Positions 18,451 to 27,492 of a stretch of 64,000 nucleotides of DNA are shown piece by piece (within the stretch, counting starts at the first letter, position 1; each line of letters starts with the position of its first letter). The DNA is taken from the NCBI RefSeq assembly GCF_014212135.1, contig NZ_JACJVQ010000024.1, forward strand, positions 186,001 to 250,000. Direction: 5' to 3'. The position numbers and the translations under genes were made by a program. The notes beneath the pieces were generated by a model. The model had not been told where the DNA came from and made no database searches. It saw only the letters and a program-made list of their open reading frames with translations. The stretch is from Cohnella thailandensis. GTDB lineage: Bacteria > Bacillota > Bacilli > Paenibacillales > Paenibacillaceae.

Positions 18451-19395
18451 GTGCTATCCAAGTTGGGAAAGAGAGCGGAGAGAACGGACTGGGGGCTCTT
18501 CCTTCGGAAGGACTGGAGCCGCAACAAGCTGCTGTACGCGATGATGCTTCCGGCCTTGGCCTATTACCTGGTCTTCCAATACGGTCCGATGTACGGGGCC
18601 GTCATCGCCTTCAAGGATTATTCGCCCGCCGAGGGCATTCTGGGAAGCCCATGGGCAGGGCTGTCCCATTTCAAGGACTTCTTCGAAGGGTTCTACTTCG
18701 AGCGGGTGTTCACGAACACCGTCCTGATCAGCGTCTACACGCTGCTGTTCGAATTCCCGGCGCCGATCGTCCTGGCGCTTCTGATCAACGAAGTGCGAAG
18801 CCGCGCGTTCCGCGGCTTCGTGCAATCGGTGACGTACATGCCTTATTTCGTGTCGTTAATCGTTATCTGCGGCATCGTCAAGGACTTCACGAACAGCGGC
18901 GGCATCATCCAGCAGGTCGTCGCTTCGCTCGGAGGCGCCGATACGGCTTTGCTGCAGAACCCGGACTACTTCCGCCCGGTCTACGTCGCCTCGGAGATCT
19001 GGCAGCGCATCGGCTGGGAGTCGATCATCTACATCGCGGCGCTCAGCTCGATCGACACGGAGCAATACGAGGCGGCGAGGATCGACGGGGCGGGAAGATG
19101 GCGGCAGATGCGGAGCGTGACGCTGCCCGGGCTCTTGCCGACGATCATGATCATGTTCATCCTGCGGATGGGCAATCTGCTTAACGTCGGCTTCGAGAAA
19201 ATCATCCTGCTTTACAACTCCTCGATCTACGAGACGGCCGACGTCATCTCCTCCTACGTGTACCGCAAGGGGCTGATCGAATTCGACTGGAGCTTCAGCG
19301 CGGCGGTCGGCTTGTTTAACTCCGTTATTAACCTGGCTCTGCTCGTGCTGGCGAACTACCTGTCCCGAAGAGTCAATCAGAACAGCTTATGGTGA
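18451..19395 (+). CDS. ABC importer permease, LplB type
   Basis: The annotated start is GTG 18451, but TTG 18463 (in frame) has better spacing to TAGGGGTG at 18446-18453, so the product is 314 or 310 residues. It begins with a basic cytoplasmic stretch including LRKDWSRNKLLYAMML, has six membrane segments, and carries the EAA loop EAARIDGAGRWRQMRSVTLP near residue 208. This form (PMYGAVIAFKDYSP near the first periplasmic loop) is characteristic of LplB/YtcP-class permeases that import larger oligosaccharides. The LplC-type partner begins 13 bp after its stop. Confidence 0.91.
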   Translation: MLSKLGKRAERTDWGLFLRKDWSRNKLLYAMMLPALAYYLVFQYGPMYGAVIAFKDYSPAEGILGSPWAGLSHFKDFFEGFYFERVFTNTVLISVYTLLFEFPAPIVLALLINEVRSRAFRGFVQSVTYMPYFVSLIVICGIVKDFTNSGGIIQQVVASLGGADTALLQNPDYFRPVYVASEIWQRIGWESIIYIAALSSIDTEQYEAARIDGAGRWRQMRSVTLPGLLPTIMIMFILRMGNLLNVGFEKIILLYNSSIYETADVISSYVYRKGLIEFDWSFSAAVGLFNSVINLALLVLANYLSRRVNQNSLW

Positions 19396-19408
19396 AGGAG
19401 GACGGACC

Positions 19409-20284
19409 GTGAGACGCACTATCGGAGATCGGCTTGGAGATGCCGTCATCGCCGCCATCCTGCTCGCCCTCGTTATCGTGAGCGCCTATCCTTTCCTCTA
19501 TGTCCTGCTGGCGTCGTTCAGCGACGGGAATCAACTGCTGGCACACAGCGGGCTGCTGCTGCGGTCCTACGGGTTCCATCTGGACGCTTACGAGACCGTT
19601 TTCCGCAATTCGGCGATCTGGAAAGGCTACCTCAACACGATAACCGTCGTGGCCGGCAGTCTCCTTCTCAACATGCTCGTGACGTCGATGACCGCCTACG
19701 TGCTGTCGCGTCGCCGGGTTTATTGGAACAAAGCGTTTATTTTCCTCATCGTATTCACGATGTTCTTCAACGGCGGCCTCGTTCCGTTCTATCTGGTCGT
19801 CAAGGGAATCGGCCTCATCGACTCGCTGGCGGCGCTGATCGTTCCGTTCGCCGTCAATACGTTTAACCTGATCATCATGCGCACCGCGTTCGCGTCGGTT
19901 CCCGAAAGCCTCGAGGAATCGGCGACGATCGACGGGGCCAACCACTTCACCGTGTTCTGGCGGATTATTCTGCCGCTGTCGCTTCCGGTGCTGGCGGTTA
20001 TCACGCTCTACTACGCGGTGGAGAAATGGAACGCCTGGTTCTACGCTTCCCTGTTCCTTCGGGACCGGGAGCTGTTCCCCTTGCAGTTGATCCTGCGGGA
20101 GATTCTGATCTCGAACTCGACGGACAGCATGCTGGGCGGGGCGAGCGTCGATCAGGCCGTGCTGGTGAGCGAATCGCTCAAGTATGCCACGATCATCGTC
20201 GCGACGGTTCCTATCCTGTGCCTGTACCCGTTCGTTCAGAAGTACTTCGTCAAAGGCGTCATGGTAGGGGCTCTTAAGGGATAA
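19409..20284 (+). CDS. ABC importer permease, LplC/YtcP type
   Basis: The start is GTG 19409, directly after AAGGAGGACGGACC. The 291-residue product has six membrane segments and an EAA-like loop in which the first Ala is replaced (EESATIDGANHFTVFWRI), usual for the second permease of the Lpl class. Early residues SAYPFLYVLLASFSDG and late ones YPFVQKYFVKGVMVGALKG are family hallmarks. It forms the channel with the upstream permease. The GH88 gene begins 41 bp downstream, so imported product and hydrolase are made from one transcript. Confidence 0.92.
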   Translation: MRRTIGDRLGDAVIAAILLALVIVSAYPFLYVLLASFSDGNQLLAHSGLLLRSYGFHLDAYETVFRNSAIWKGYLNTITVVAGSLLLNMLVTSMTAYVLSRRRVYWNKAFIFLIVFTMFFNGGLVPFYLVVKGIGLIDSLAALIVPFAVNTFNLIIMRTAFASVPESLEESATIDGANHFTVFWRIILPLSLPVLAVITLYYAVEKWNAWFYASLFLRDRELFPLQLILREILISNSTDSMLGGASVDQAVLVSESLKYATIIVATVPILCLYPFVQKYFVKGVMVGALKG

Positions 20285-20325
20285 AGGGCGGTTGTCCGGA
20301 TAAAAAAAGCAAAGGTGGATGCGCA

Positions 20326-21441
20326 ATGGAACAGTGGATAGATGAGGCTTGGGGAGCGGCCGCGGACAAGCTGGCGAGAACGAGCGAGCGGATCGGAGCC
20401 TCGTTCCCGCTCGCGTCGATCCGGGGCCGGTACGACAACCGCGACGTCGACTGCTGGACGAACGGCTTCTGGCCGGGCATCCTGTGGCACGCTTACCGCG
20501 AGACGGGAGACGAGCGGTACCGGCGGATCGCCTGCGCCGTGGAGGTACGGCTCGACGAGCCGCTTCAGGAATACGAGAAGCTTCATCACGACAACGGTTT
20601 TCTGTGGAGCCTGTCCGCGGTGGCGGATTACAAGCTGACGGGCGATCCGATGTCCCGCCGCAGAGGATTGATCGCGGCGAGCCACCTGGCGAGCCGGTTC
20701 AACCTGAAGGGCGGCTTTATCCGCGCTTGGCTCTATCCGGGAAGCGAGGGGCTCGCGATCATCGACTGCATGATGAACCTCGGCCTCCTCTTCTGGGCAA
20801 GCGACGAGCTCGGCGATCCGAGGTTCCGCCATCTCGCGGTCGCGCATGCGGACCGGACGCGGTTGGAGTTCGTCCGCGAGGACGGCTCGGTGCATCACAT
20901 CGTCCGCTTCGATCCCGAGACGGGCGAGCGGATGGAGGCGCTGGGCGGGCAAGGCTATGCGCCCGATTCGGCTTGGTCGCGGGGAGCGGCCTGGGCGATC
21001 TACGGCTTCGCGATCGGCTATCGGTACACGAGGGAGCGAAGGTTCCTGGAGACGGCGAAGAAGGTCGCCGATTTCTTCGTCGGCCAGTTCGCGGAAGGGA
21101 CGGACGACCTGGCGCCGCCGTGGGACTTCCGGGCGCCCGCGGAATCGCGCGGCGTGAAGGACACGACGGCCGCGGCTTGCGCGGCGAGCGGGCTGCTGGA
21201 GATCGCGGAGCAGCTGGGCGAAGACGGAGAGGCGGAGTTCTACCGGAATTGGGGAACGAGAATCGTCCGTTCGCTTTACGAGAGCTACCGCCCGGAGGAT
21301 CCCGGCGAGGAAGCGCTGATCGTGAAGGGGACGGGAAGCTATCCGCACGGCAACGAGGTGGAGACGCCGCTCATCTATGGCGATTACTTCTATGTAGAAG
21401 CGCTTCTTAAGCTTAAGGGGCGCAGCGAGCTCTTCTGGTAA
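20326..21441 (+). CDS. unsaturated glucuronyl hydrolase, GH88
   Basis: ATG 20326 follows an AAGGTGG-type site. The 371-residue protein has no signal peptide and works in the cytoplasm. The (alpha/alpha)6 barrel hallmarks are present: DCWTNGFWPGILW, HHDNGFLWS with Asp89, IIDCMMNLGLLFW with Asp147, and DSAWSRGAAWAIYGF. The two Asp positions agree with the catalytic pair known in the Bacillus sp. GL1 enzyme (Asp88, Asp149). The family hydrates the 4,5-unsaturated uronic acid left by polysaccharide lyases and releases it from the oligosaccharide. Finding it between an importer and a GH9 enzyme, in a locus with a PL8 lyase, strongly links these genes into one pathway. Confidence 0.93.
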   Translation: MEQWIDEAWGAAADKLARTSERIGASFPLASIRGRYDNRDVDCWTNGFWPGILWHAYRETGDERYRRIACAVEVRLDEPLQEYEKLHHDNGFLWSLSAVADYKLTGDPMSRRRGLIAASHLASRFNLKGGFIRAWLYPGSEGLAIIDCMMNLGLLFWASDELGDPRFRHLAVAHADRTRLEFVREDGSVHHIVRFDPETGERMEALGGQGYAPDSAWSRGAAWAIYGFAIGYRYTRERRFLETAKKVADFFVGQFAEGTDDLAPPWDFRAPAESRGVKDTTAAACAASGLLEIAEQLGEDGEAEFYRNWGTRIVRSLYESYRPEDPGEEALIVKGTGSYPHGNEVETPLIYGDYFYVEALLKLKGRSELFW

Positions 21442-21481
21442 TTCGGCAAGCAAGCTGAATATTCTGGGGAGGGATCGATTT

Positions 21482-24400
21482 ATGTCAATCGGACAAAGGG
21501 CAGGACGGAGAGGAGCGGCGCCGCTGGCGCTTCTTCTCGGCCTTGCAACGGTCGCAACGGGAGTCGGAACGTTCGTGCCGGCTCCCGTTCTCTATGCGGC
21601 GGGAACGGTGGAGAGGGTAACGGTCAGCCAGGCGGGCTACAGCGCGGGCGACACGAAGCTGGCTTACGTTCTGGCGGACAATAAGCTGAGCGACCTTAGC
21701 TTTCAGGTGAAACAGGGAGGGACGACGGTCGCGACCGGTCAGCTGCGGGACGAAGGGACGACTTGGGGCAAACAAGTGTACGTCGCGAACTTCAGCTCGG
21801 TCAGCCTGACCGGCTCCGGCTTCTCGGTTGTCACGAACGGAGTGTCCTCCTATTCATTCCCGATCGGGGCGAACCAGTGGGAGAGCTACCTGGACGAGAT
21901 GACGGCGTTCTACCGGATCCAGAGAGCGACGGCGACGGAGGATGCTTATACGGCCGGCTACAGCACGGTAGCGCCGTCCGCCAAGGTGTTCCACGAGGCC
22001 GGGCATCTGGACGACGCTTCTTCCCCGGATCGTACGGAGCACTACGACCTGACCGGCGGCTGGTACGATGCCGGGGACTACGGCAAGTACGGCGGCAACC
22101 AGTGGGTGGCGGGCTCGATCGCTCTCTCCTACCTGCGCCATGCGTCGTCCCCGTCCGTCCAGTACGACAACGACGGCAACGGCGTTCCCGATCTGATCGA
22201 CGAAGCCCGCTTCGGCAGCGAATACTTGCTGAAGTTCGTCGACGCCTTCGGCGGGGCGCAGTACAACCTGAAGAACAACGCCACGTTCATGCATCCGGAA
22301 TTGTCCACCGACAACATCCCGGGCACGTCGGACGACCGCATCTATCAGGACCTCAGCGTCGGAGGCTCGGCCAAGGCGGCCGGCGCGCTCGCCGCGACCG
22401 CCAGGGCGATCAACGCGGCGCTGGCGAACGGCCGGATCGATTCCGCGCTGGCGGCGGACTTCGAAGCTTTCTCCGAGGAGGCGGAGGCGGGTGCCGTCGT
22501 CTCTTACGAATACGCAGCGGCGAACATCGACGGTCCCCATGGCTCATACGCTTCTGCCGGCGGGACGGCGAACCCTCTTCTGTGGGCGGAGACGGAGCTT
22601 TTTCTACTGACAAATGATATCGCTTACAGGGATGCTGCCGAGGCTCGGGTCGCCTTGCTGGCTCCCGGGGACCTGCTGTCCACGAACTATTGGGACATGC
22701 GGCCTCTGGCGCTCGCGGAGCTGTATCCGGCCGCTTCTTCTTCCGCCCAGCCCGCGATCAAGGCTCTCCTGGACGAGCAGAAGAACTTCTTCCTGTCGTC
22801 GGCGAACGACACGCCGTACGGGGTGCTTAACCAGTTTAAGAATTTCGGGGTGAACGAGCCGCACGCTTCTTATTTGGGGGATATGCTTCGTTATTACGAA
22901 CTATTCGGCGATCCGGTCGTGCTGCGGGCGGTGCAGCGGGGGCTTTATTGGATCTTCGGCGATAACCCCTGGAACGTCAGTTGGGTATCCGGCATCGGGA
23001 CCGACTACGTCGACTATCTGCACACCCGGCTGGATACGGAGGCGCGGAGCGCGGCGAATCCGGGCGTCGTCATTCCCGGCGCGATGGTGTCGGGACCGAA
23101 CATGAAGGACACGAAGGATAAGAAAAGCGTCAGCCCGTGGTACGAGGACCGCAAGCTGATCGACGACGACACGAACCAGTGGCGCTACAACGAATACAGC
23201 GTCAGCATCCAGGCGGGGCTGCTCTATACGATCGCCGGCATGAGCGCTTTGAACGGGAGCTCCTGGGCGGACGGGGAGGATCCGCAGGATATCGAGATCG
23301 GAACCCCGGTCATTGGCGACTTCGTGACGGGAGAGGTGAGCGTGTTCGCCCGGCCTGAGGGGAAGGTCGAACAGGTCGAGTTCAAGGTGGACGGCGGCGT
23401 TTACGTCCCTATGTCCGTGTCGAAGGGCGTGTACGAGGGCGCGGTGGACACGAGCTCGTTGGCTCCCTACGCTAACAAGAGGGTGGATGTGCGAACGACC
23501 GATTCGGCCGGGGTTCGCAGCTACAGCTCGACGTTCTTCACGGTCGCGCCTCCGCTCCCGAGTCCGGACAGTCCGCTGCTCTATGACGACTTCGGCGGCT
23601 CCGGCACGTGGGGCGGCGTCGGTCTGGATTGGGTGAACTGGTGGAACCAGGCCGGGGGGACGGGCTCCTACCAGAAGACGACGGCGGACGGGCGAACCGT
23701 CGGGCTCTTCAAGCAGACGCCGGCCTCGACGTCCTCGTGGGCGAAATTCGAGCCTTGGCACGACCGCGTCGACCTGTCGGGCTACCGCTACCTGAAGTTC
23801 GCGATGAAGAACCCCGGCTACCCGGACAGCCGCGTGCGGATCGAGCTGAACGACGGCGTGCGCAGCTACGGGCTGTCGGGAGGCTGGATGGACGTTCCGC
23901 AGGCGTGGACGGACTACCAGTTCGACATGGATGCCTTCGCGAGCCTTGGCATCGATAAAAGCAACCTCGGTATCGTCATTTGGCTGAAGCAGGATTCGGT
24001 GACGTACGGCGAGATGCTCGTCGACGAGATCAAGGCCGTTAACGTGGCTTCGGGGACGGCTCCCGCGCTGACGGAGGCGTCCCGAACGCCTTCCCACGGG
24101 GATGGAGAGACGACGTTTACGTTCCAGGCTTCTTATTCGGATGCCGACAACCAGAAGCCTTTTGCGGTGGAGCTTGTCATGGACGGCGTTATTCATCGGA
24201 TGACGGAGACGGATAGCTCGGACGCGACGTTCACGGACGGCAAAAGCTATTCTTACTCGATGAAGCTGCCGCCGGGCGATCATCGCTATTACTATAGGAC
24301 GACGGACACCTTGTCCAGCGTCGTTCGCACGGCGGACTTGTCGGGACCGTACCATGCGGATACGCAGGACGTGAACTGGAAGCTCGACGAGGAGAGCGGT

Positions 24401-25561
24401 TCGGCGGCAGCGGACTCCTTCGGCAACGGCTGGACGGCCGGCTTGGCGGGCTCGGTCGGCGGCGGGCCGGTTTGGACGTCGGCGGGCCGCTTTGGGGGGG
24501 CGCTCTCGTTCGATGGCGTAGACGATTCCGCAAGCGCGTCATGGGGACAGCTGACCGGCGCCTCGGAGCGGACGGTCGCGGCGTGGTTCCGCACGACGAG
24601 CTCGGCGGACGCCGCTTTTGTAAGCTGGGGAGAGGATGGCTCTGCTTCGATTCCCCCGGCACCGGGCGGGCTCTCCCAGCTCGGCATCGGCGGCGGCAAG
24701 CTCGGCTTCTTCGCGGGAGGAAGCGACGCCGCCATCGCGCTGACGGGGTATGCCGACGGCCAGTGGCATCACCTGGCGGCCGCCTACGACGGCACGAAGG
24801 TGAGGCTGTATGTCGACGGCGTGCTGAAGCTCACGAAGACGATTGCGTTGGCCACGGCCTCGAGTCCGCTGATGCTGGGCAGGTCGGCCGGCGGCGGGTC
24901 TTGGTTCGCCGGAGATCTCGACGAGATTTGGGTGTACCACCGGGCGCTGTCCGGGCCGGAGGTGGCGGGTTTGGCTTCGCCGGAGCCTTACGGGATCTGG
25001 ACGCTCGAGGAGGGAAGCGGTTCGGCGGCCGCGGACAGCTCCGGAGGCGGCAGGGACGGCGTCTTGTACGGCGGGCCAACGTGGACGGATGGCGGGCTGC
25101 TCTTCGATGGAGTCGACGACTATGCCGCTATCCCGTGGGGGCAGCTCACGGTGAACGCGTCCCGGTCGATCGCGGTGACGTTCCGCACGGCGAGCGCCGC
25201 GGATGCCGTCCTCGCCGGCTGGGGAACGAACTCGGGCAGCGCCCTGTCCCTGCTTGGCTTCAAGGGCGGTTCCTTCGGCTTCCTCGGCAACGGCAATGAG
25301 TTGACGATTCCCGCCGCCCAGGTCGCCGACGGGCAATGGCACCGGGCCGTCGTCGCTTTCGACAAGAGCGTCATGCGATTGTTTGTCGACGGCGAGCTCG
25401 CCGCGCAGAAAACAACGACGCTCAACACGGGAATCAGCGACCTGAACCTGGGCCGCGCTCCTTATGGAGCATCTTATTACAAGGGCGAGCTGGGGGACGT
25501 TCGAATCTACGATTATTCGGTGACCGAACGAGGTGCGGAAACGTTGTTCGCTCAACAATAG
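21482..25561 (+). CDS. secreted multi-domain glycoside hydrolase family 9 (candidate endoxanthanase)
   Basis: ATG 21482 follows GGGGAGGG. The 1359-residue protein has a signal peptide (about 1-40) and an N-terminal Ig-like domain of the CelD type (about 42-128). The GH9 barrel (about 135-595) has base motif DAGD at 196-199 within GGWYDAGDYGKYGG and the general acid Glu571 in YNEYSVSIQAG. A short Ig-like domain (about 610-690) is followed by a beta-sandwich possibly of carbohydrate-binding type (about 697-860), then an Ig-like linker and two LamG/concanavalin-like domains (about 966-1160 and 1169-1359). GH9 enzymes cut beta-1,4-glucan. Known Paenibacillus GH9 xanthanases have a comparable modular layout, and PL8 plus GH88 next door support that reading over plain cellulase. 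Confidence 0.9.
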   Translation: MSIGQRAGRRGAAPLALLLGLATVATGVGTFVPAPVLYAAGTVERVTVSQAGYSAGDTKLAYVLADNKLSDLSFQVKQGGTTVATGQLRDEGTTWGKQVYVANFSSVSLTGSGFSVVTNGVSSYSFPIGANQWESYLDEMTAFYRIQRATATEDAYTAGYSTVAPSAKVFHEAGHLDDASSPDRTEHYDLTGGWYDAGDYGKYGGNQWVAGSIALSYLRHASSPSVQYDNDGNGVPDLIDEARFGSEYLLKFVDAFGGAQYNLKNNATFMHPELSTDNIPGTSDDRIYQDLSVGGSAKAAGALAATARAINAALANGRIDSALAADFEAFSEEAEAGAVVSYEYAAANIDGPHGSYASAGGTANPLLWAETELFLLTNDIAYRDAAEARVALLAPGDLLSTNYWDMRPLALAELYPAASSSAQPAIKALLDEQKNFFLSSANDTPYGVLNQFKNFGVNEPHASYLGDMLRYYELFGDPVVLRAVQRGLYWIFGDNPWNVSWVSGIGTDYVDYLHTRLDTEARSAANPGVVIPGAMVSGPNMKDTKDKKSVSPWYEDRKLIDDDTNQWRYNEYSVSIQAGLLYTIAGMSALNGSSWADGEDPQDIEIGTPVIGDFVTGEVSVFARPEGKVEQVEFKVDGGVYVPMSVSKGVYEGAVDTSSLAPYANKRVDVRTTDSAGVRSYSSTFFTVAPPLPSPDSPLLYDDFGGSGTWGGVGLDWVNWWNQAGGTGSYQKTTADGRTVGLFKQTPASTSSWAKFEPWHDRVDLSGYRYLKFAMKNPGYPDSRVRIELNDGVRSYGLSGGWMDVPQAWTDYQFDMDAFASLGIDKSNLGIVIWLKQDSVTYGEMLVDEIKAVNVASGTAPALTEASRTPSHGDGETTFTFQASYSDADNQKPFAVELVMDGVIHRMTETDSSDATFTDGKSYSYSMKLPPGDHRYYYRTTDTLSSVVRTADLSGPYHADTQDVNWKLDEESGSAAADSFGNGWTAGLAGSVGGGPVWTSAGRFGGALSFDGVDDSASASWGQLTGASERTVAAWFRTTSSADAAFVSWGEDGSASIPPAPGGLSQLGIGGGKLGFFAGGSDAAIALTGYADGQWHHLAAAYDGTKVRLYVDGVLKLTKTIALATASSPLMLGRSAGGGSWFAGDLDEIWVYHRALSGPEVAGLASPEPYGIWTLEEGSGSAAADSSGGGRDGVLYGGPTWTDGGLLFDGVDDYAAIPWGQLTVNASRSIAVTFRTASAADAVLAGWGTNSGSALSLLGFKGGSFGFLGNGNELTIPAAQVADGQWHRAVVAFDKSVMRLFVDGELAAQKTTTLNTGISDLNLGRAPYGASYYKGELGDVRIYDYSVTERGAETLFAQQ

Positions 25562-25567
25562 AGGCAG

Positions 25568-25622
25568 GGCTGCGTCCGCGTTTGCTTGCGGTGGCGAGCG
25601 AGCGGGGCCGCAGCCTTTTTTA
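25568..25622 (+). terminator. terminator closing the polysaccharide locus
   Basis: Stem GGCTGCG / CGCAGCC at 25568-25574 and 25609-25615, with a GC-rich structured interior, runs into a T tract to about 25621. It directly follows the GH9 stop codon. Confidence 0.85.
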
Positions 25623-25751
25623 TGGCGGATTCGGATCTTGTCGAGAGGAGTAAGGGCGAAATTCCATTCGCAATTGTCGGAGGAGTATTTTCACAGAAGA
25701 GGAAACCATGTTACTGTCGGAATAGGACATGCGAAGAGGGGACGACTGTTC

Positions 25752-26144
25752 ATGTTGAAAGTTGCTGCTGCGATTATTGAGGACGAAGAAGGGCGCTTGC
25801 TTATCGCCCGTCGCAAGCCGGGGAAGTCGCAAGCGGGACTCTGGGAATTTCCCGGCGGCAAGCTGGAGCCGGGAGAGTCCCCCGCGGAATGCTTGCGGCG
25901 CGAACTTCGGGAGGAGATGGCGATCGACATCGCTCCATACGAGAGCTTCGGCGAGAACGTGCACGATTACGGGAACGTGACGATTTGCCTCATCGCTTGG
26001 CGGGCGAAGTGGCGACCGGGGACGATCCGGTTAACGGATCACGATGAGTACCGTTGGGCGCGGCCAAGCGAGCTGGCCTCCTTCGAATGGGCGCCTGCCG
26101 ACATTCCGTTCGTCGACAAGTTGGTAAGAGAAACGGTCGGATGA
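25752..26144 (+). CDS. Nudix hydrolase, MutT-like (8-oxo-dGTP diphosphatase family)
   Basis: ATG 25752 (MLKVAAAIIED) follows GAAGAGGGGA; the frame is open further upstream across the preceding terminator, which makes earlier starts unlikely. The 130-residue product is a single Nudix domain of normal MutT size. The Nudix box reads GGKLEPGES, then RRELREEMAI, with all acidic metal ligands present. WEFPGGK before it and WAPADIPFVDKL at the end match the MutT subclass. It probably removes oxidised nucleoside triphosphates from the pool, but Nudix substrate specificity cannot be fixed from sequence. It ends at the edge of a tandem hairpin repeat whose first copy overlaps the last codons. Confidence 0.88.
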   Translation: MLKVAAAIIEDEEGRLLIARRKPGKSQAGLWEFPGGKLEPGESPAECLRRELREEMAIDIAPYESFGENVHDYGNVTICLIAWRAKWRPGTIRLTDHDEYRWARPSELASFEWAPADIPFVDKLVRETVG

Positions 26145-26262
26145 GTCGCCATGACTCATCTGATCGAAGAAGCCGCTCGATGCATGTGCCAGATGAGTCG
26201 CCATGACTCAACTGATGGACCATGACGCTCGATGCGTGCGCCAGATGAGTCGCCATGACTCA
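26140..26262. repeat. three-copy intergenic hairpin repeat, 52-bp period
   Basis: GATGAGTCGCCATGACTCA occurs at 26140-26158, 26192-26210 and 26244-26262, each exactly 52 bp from the last. Its core TGAGTC-GCCAT-GACTCA is a perfect 6-bp hairpin. The intervening bases are also related (GCTCGATGC, then GCCA ahead of the next copy). The array lies between two convergent genes and overlaps the Nudix stop codon. There is no T tract, so simple termination is not obvious. Confidence 0.85.
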
Positions 26263-26288
26263 ACGGTTAGCGATTAGAGAGCAACGCC

Positions 26289-27383
26289 TTATGCTTTCCC
26301 GCGTTGATAACCCACCAATTCCATAAATCCGTAGCCCTCAATGGCTTCGGTGCCGCCCGCCAGGGTTCGCATGGTGCCCGTCACGGCGACGACGCCCTCC
26401 CAAATCGCCTGAAGCGGACCGATGATCGGCATCTCTTGGCGATCCGTCAGGGAGACGACGCGCAAAGAGATGGCGAATTCCGGAAGCTCGATAGCCCATT
26501 CGACCGGATACTCCGCCTTGGCCCATTCTCCGCTCCAAGCTCGCTCGGAACGAAGCGAGACCGACTCCGTCGTCGCGATGGAGCCGTCTTCGCGGATAAG
26601 CTTGGCGACCGAGTAAGGCTCCGAATCGGAATTCGCCGATCGCAGCCGGCTGATCAGCAGCTCCTGCCCGCTTCGCAATTGAAGACCGAACCAATCCCAG
26701 CCGTCTCCGTATAGCAGGCCGTAATTGCGCCCCCACTGATGGTCGAACCAACCTTCCCCTCGCACCGTCTCCAAGCGCCCCTCCATATGTAGCTCGCCCG
26801 ATACGAAATTTCTCGTAGAGGAGTAATAGCGCAGGCCGTTGATTTTCCCCTTCTCATCGATCAAAGCGATCGGCTTCATGGGCTCGAAATTCAAGCGCAG
26901 CCGCCCGTTTCCGGTTGTCAGCTTCAATTGCGAACCGGAGCTGGCATCGTCTTCGAACGTCAGGCTATTGTCCCCGTACAAAATTCGGGTAGGACGCGCC
27001 TGAACGGATGCGTGCGGCAGCAGCCGATGAGGCTCGGGCAGCGAAGCGGTCAGAAGCTGCTTGTATTGTCCCCAGGTATGGGTATCGAGAGGGTTTTTCA
27101 TAAGGTAGACCGGAAGGTAGACGGAAGTCATCTGGTACGCGAGCATTCGGTCGATCTGCGAGGAGGTTTCGAATCGGGCTCGATCCAATTGGTGGAGCGA
27201 ATGGATCACGTAATGGCCTTTAGGAGCAGCAAGCTCTCCTACCCGGAAAAACGAGGCCATGACGGCATAGCGCTGCCCCTCGCTTCCAGTCAGCAAAGCG
27301 TAGACGTACCACCATTCCGCGTTCGAGAGGGGGTGGCCGGAGGCGTCTTGCGGCAAGGAGATCGCGGCTGGCAAACGAAACAT
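26289..27383 (-). CDS. CrtC/AttH-type lipocalin-fold protein
   Basis: On the minus strand, ATG at 27383 (MFRLPAAISLP) follows GGGAGGGATTCCCGA, a strong site; the frame is open further upstream but only through the palindromic repeat region. The 364-residue product has the family hallmarks: an early EWWYVYALL, a mid-protein FDHQWGRNYGLLYGDGWDWFG, and a C-terminal GYGFMELVGYQ. This is the two-domain lipocalin-like fold of carotenoid 1,2-hydratase (CrtC) and AttH-type proteins. No signal peptide is visible. It lies back to back with a CrtQ-like glycosyltransferase, which suggests a lipid or isoprenoid substrate. Hydratase activity is not established for distant members. Confidence 0.8.
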   Translation of the reverse strand: MFRLPAAISLPQDASGHPLSNAEWWYVYALLTGSEGQRYAVMASFFRVGELAAPKGHYVIHSLHQLDRARFETSSQIDRMLAYQMTSVYLPVYLMKNPLDTHTWGQYKQLLTASLPEPHRLLPHASVQARPTRILYGDNSLTFEDDASSGSQLKLTTGNGRLRLNFEPMKPIALIDEKGKINGLRYYSSTRNFVSGELHMEGRLETVRGEGWFDHQWGRNYGLLYGDGWDWFGLQLRSGQELLISRLRSANSDSEPYSVAKLIREDGSIATTESVSLRSERAWSGEWAKAEYPVEWAIELPEFAISLRVVSLTDRQEMPIIGPLQAIWEGVVAVTGTMRTLAGGTEAIEGYGFMELVGYQRGKA

Positions 27384-27492
27384 TCGGGAATCCCTCCCAT
27401 CCGGATTTTCTACCACAGTATGTGGGCGAATGCGGAGGGGTGATTGCGGACGGATGACGAAAAGGTTGGCGGATGACCGGGAACGACGAATG

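Noticed and set aside
22901-24355. Minus-strand open frame of 484 codons opposite the GH9 gene
   Set aside because: Same shadow pattern; the GH9 reading frame with DAGD and the catalytic Glu is the real gene.
10711-25561. Hyaluronan or chondroitin utilisation as the locus function
   Set aside because: PL8 and GH88 alone would allow it, but a GH9 beta-1,4-glucanase and the Xly-like modules have no place in glycosaminoglycan breakdown, and no sulfatase is present. It is kept only as a less likely alternative.
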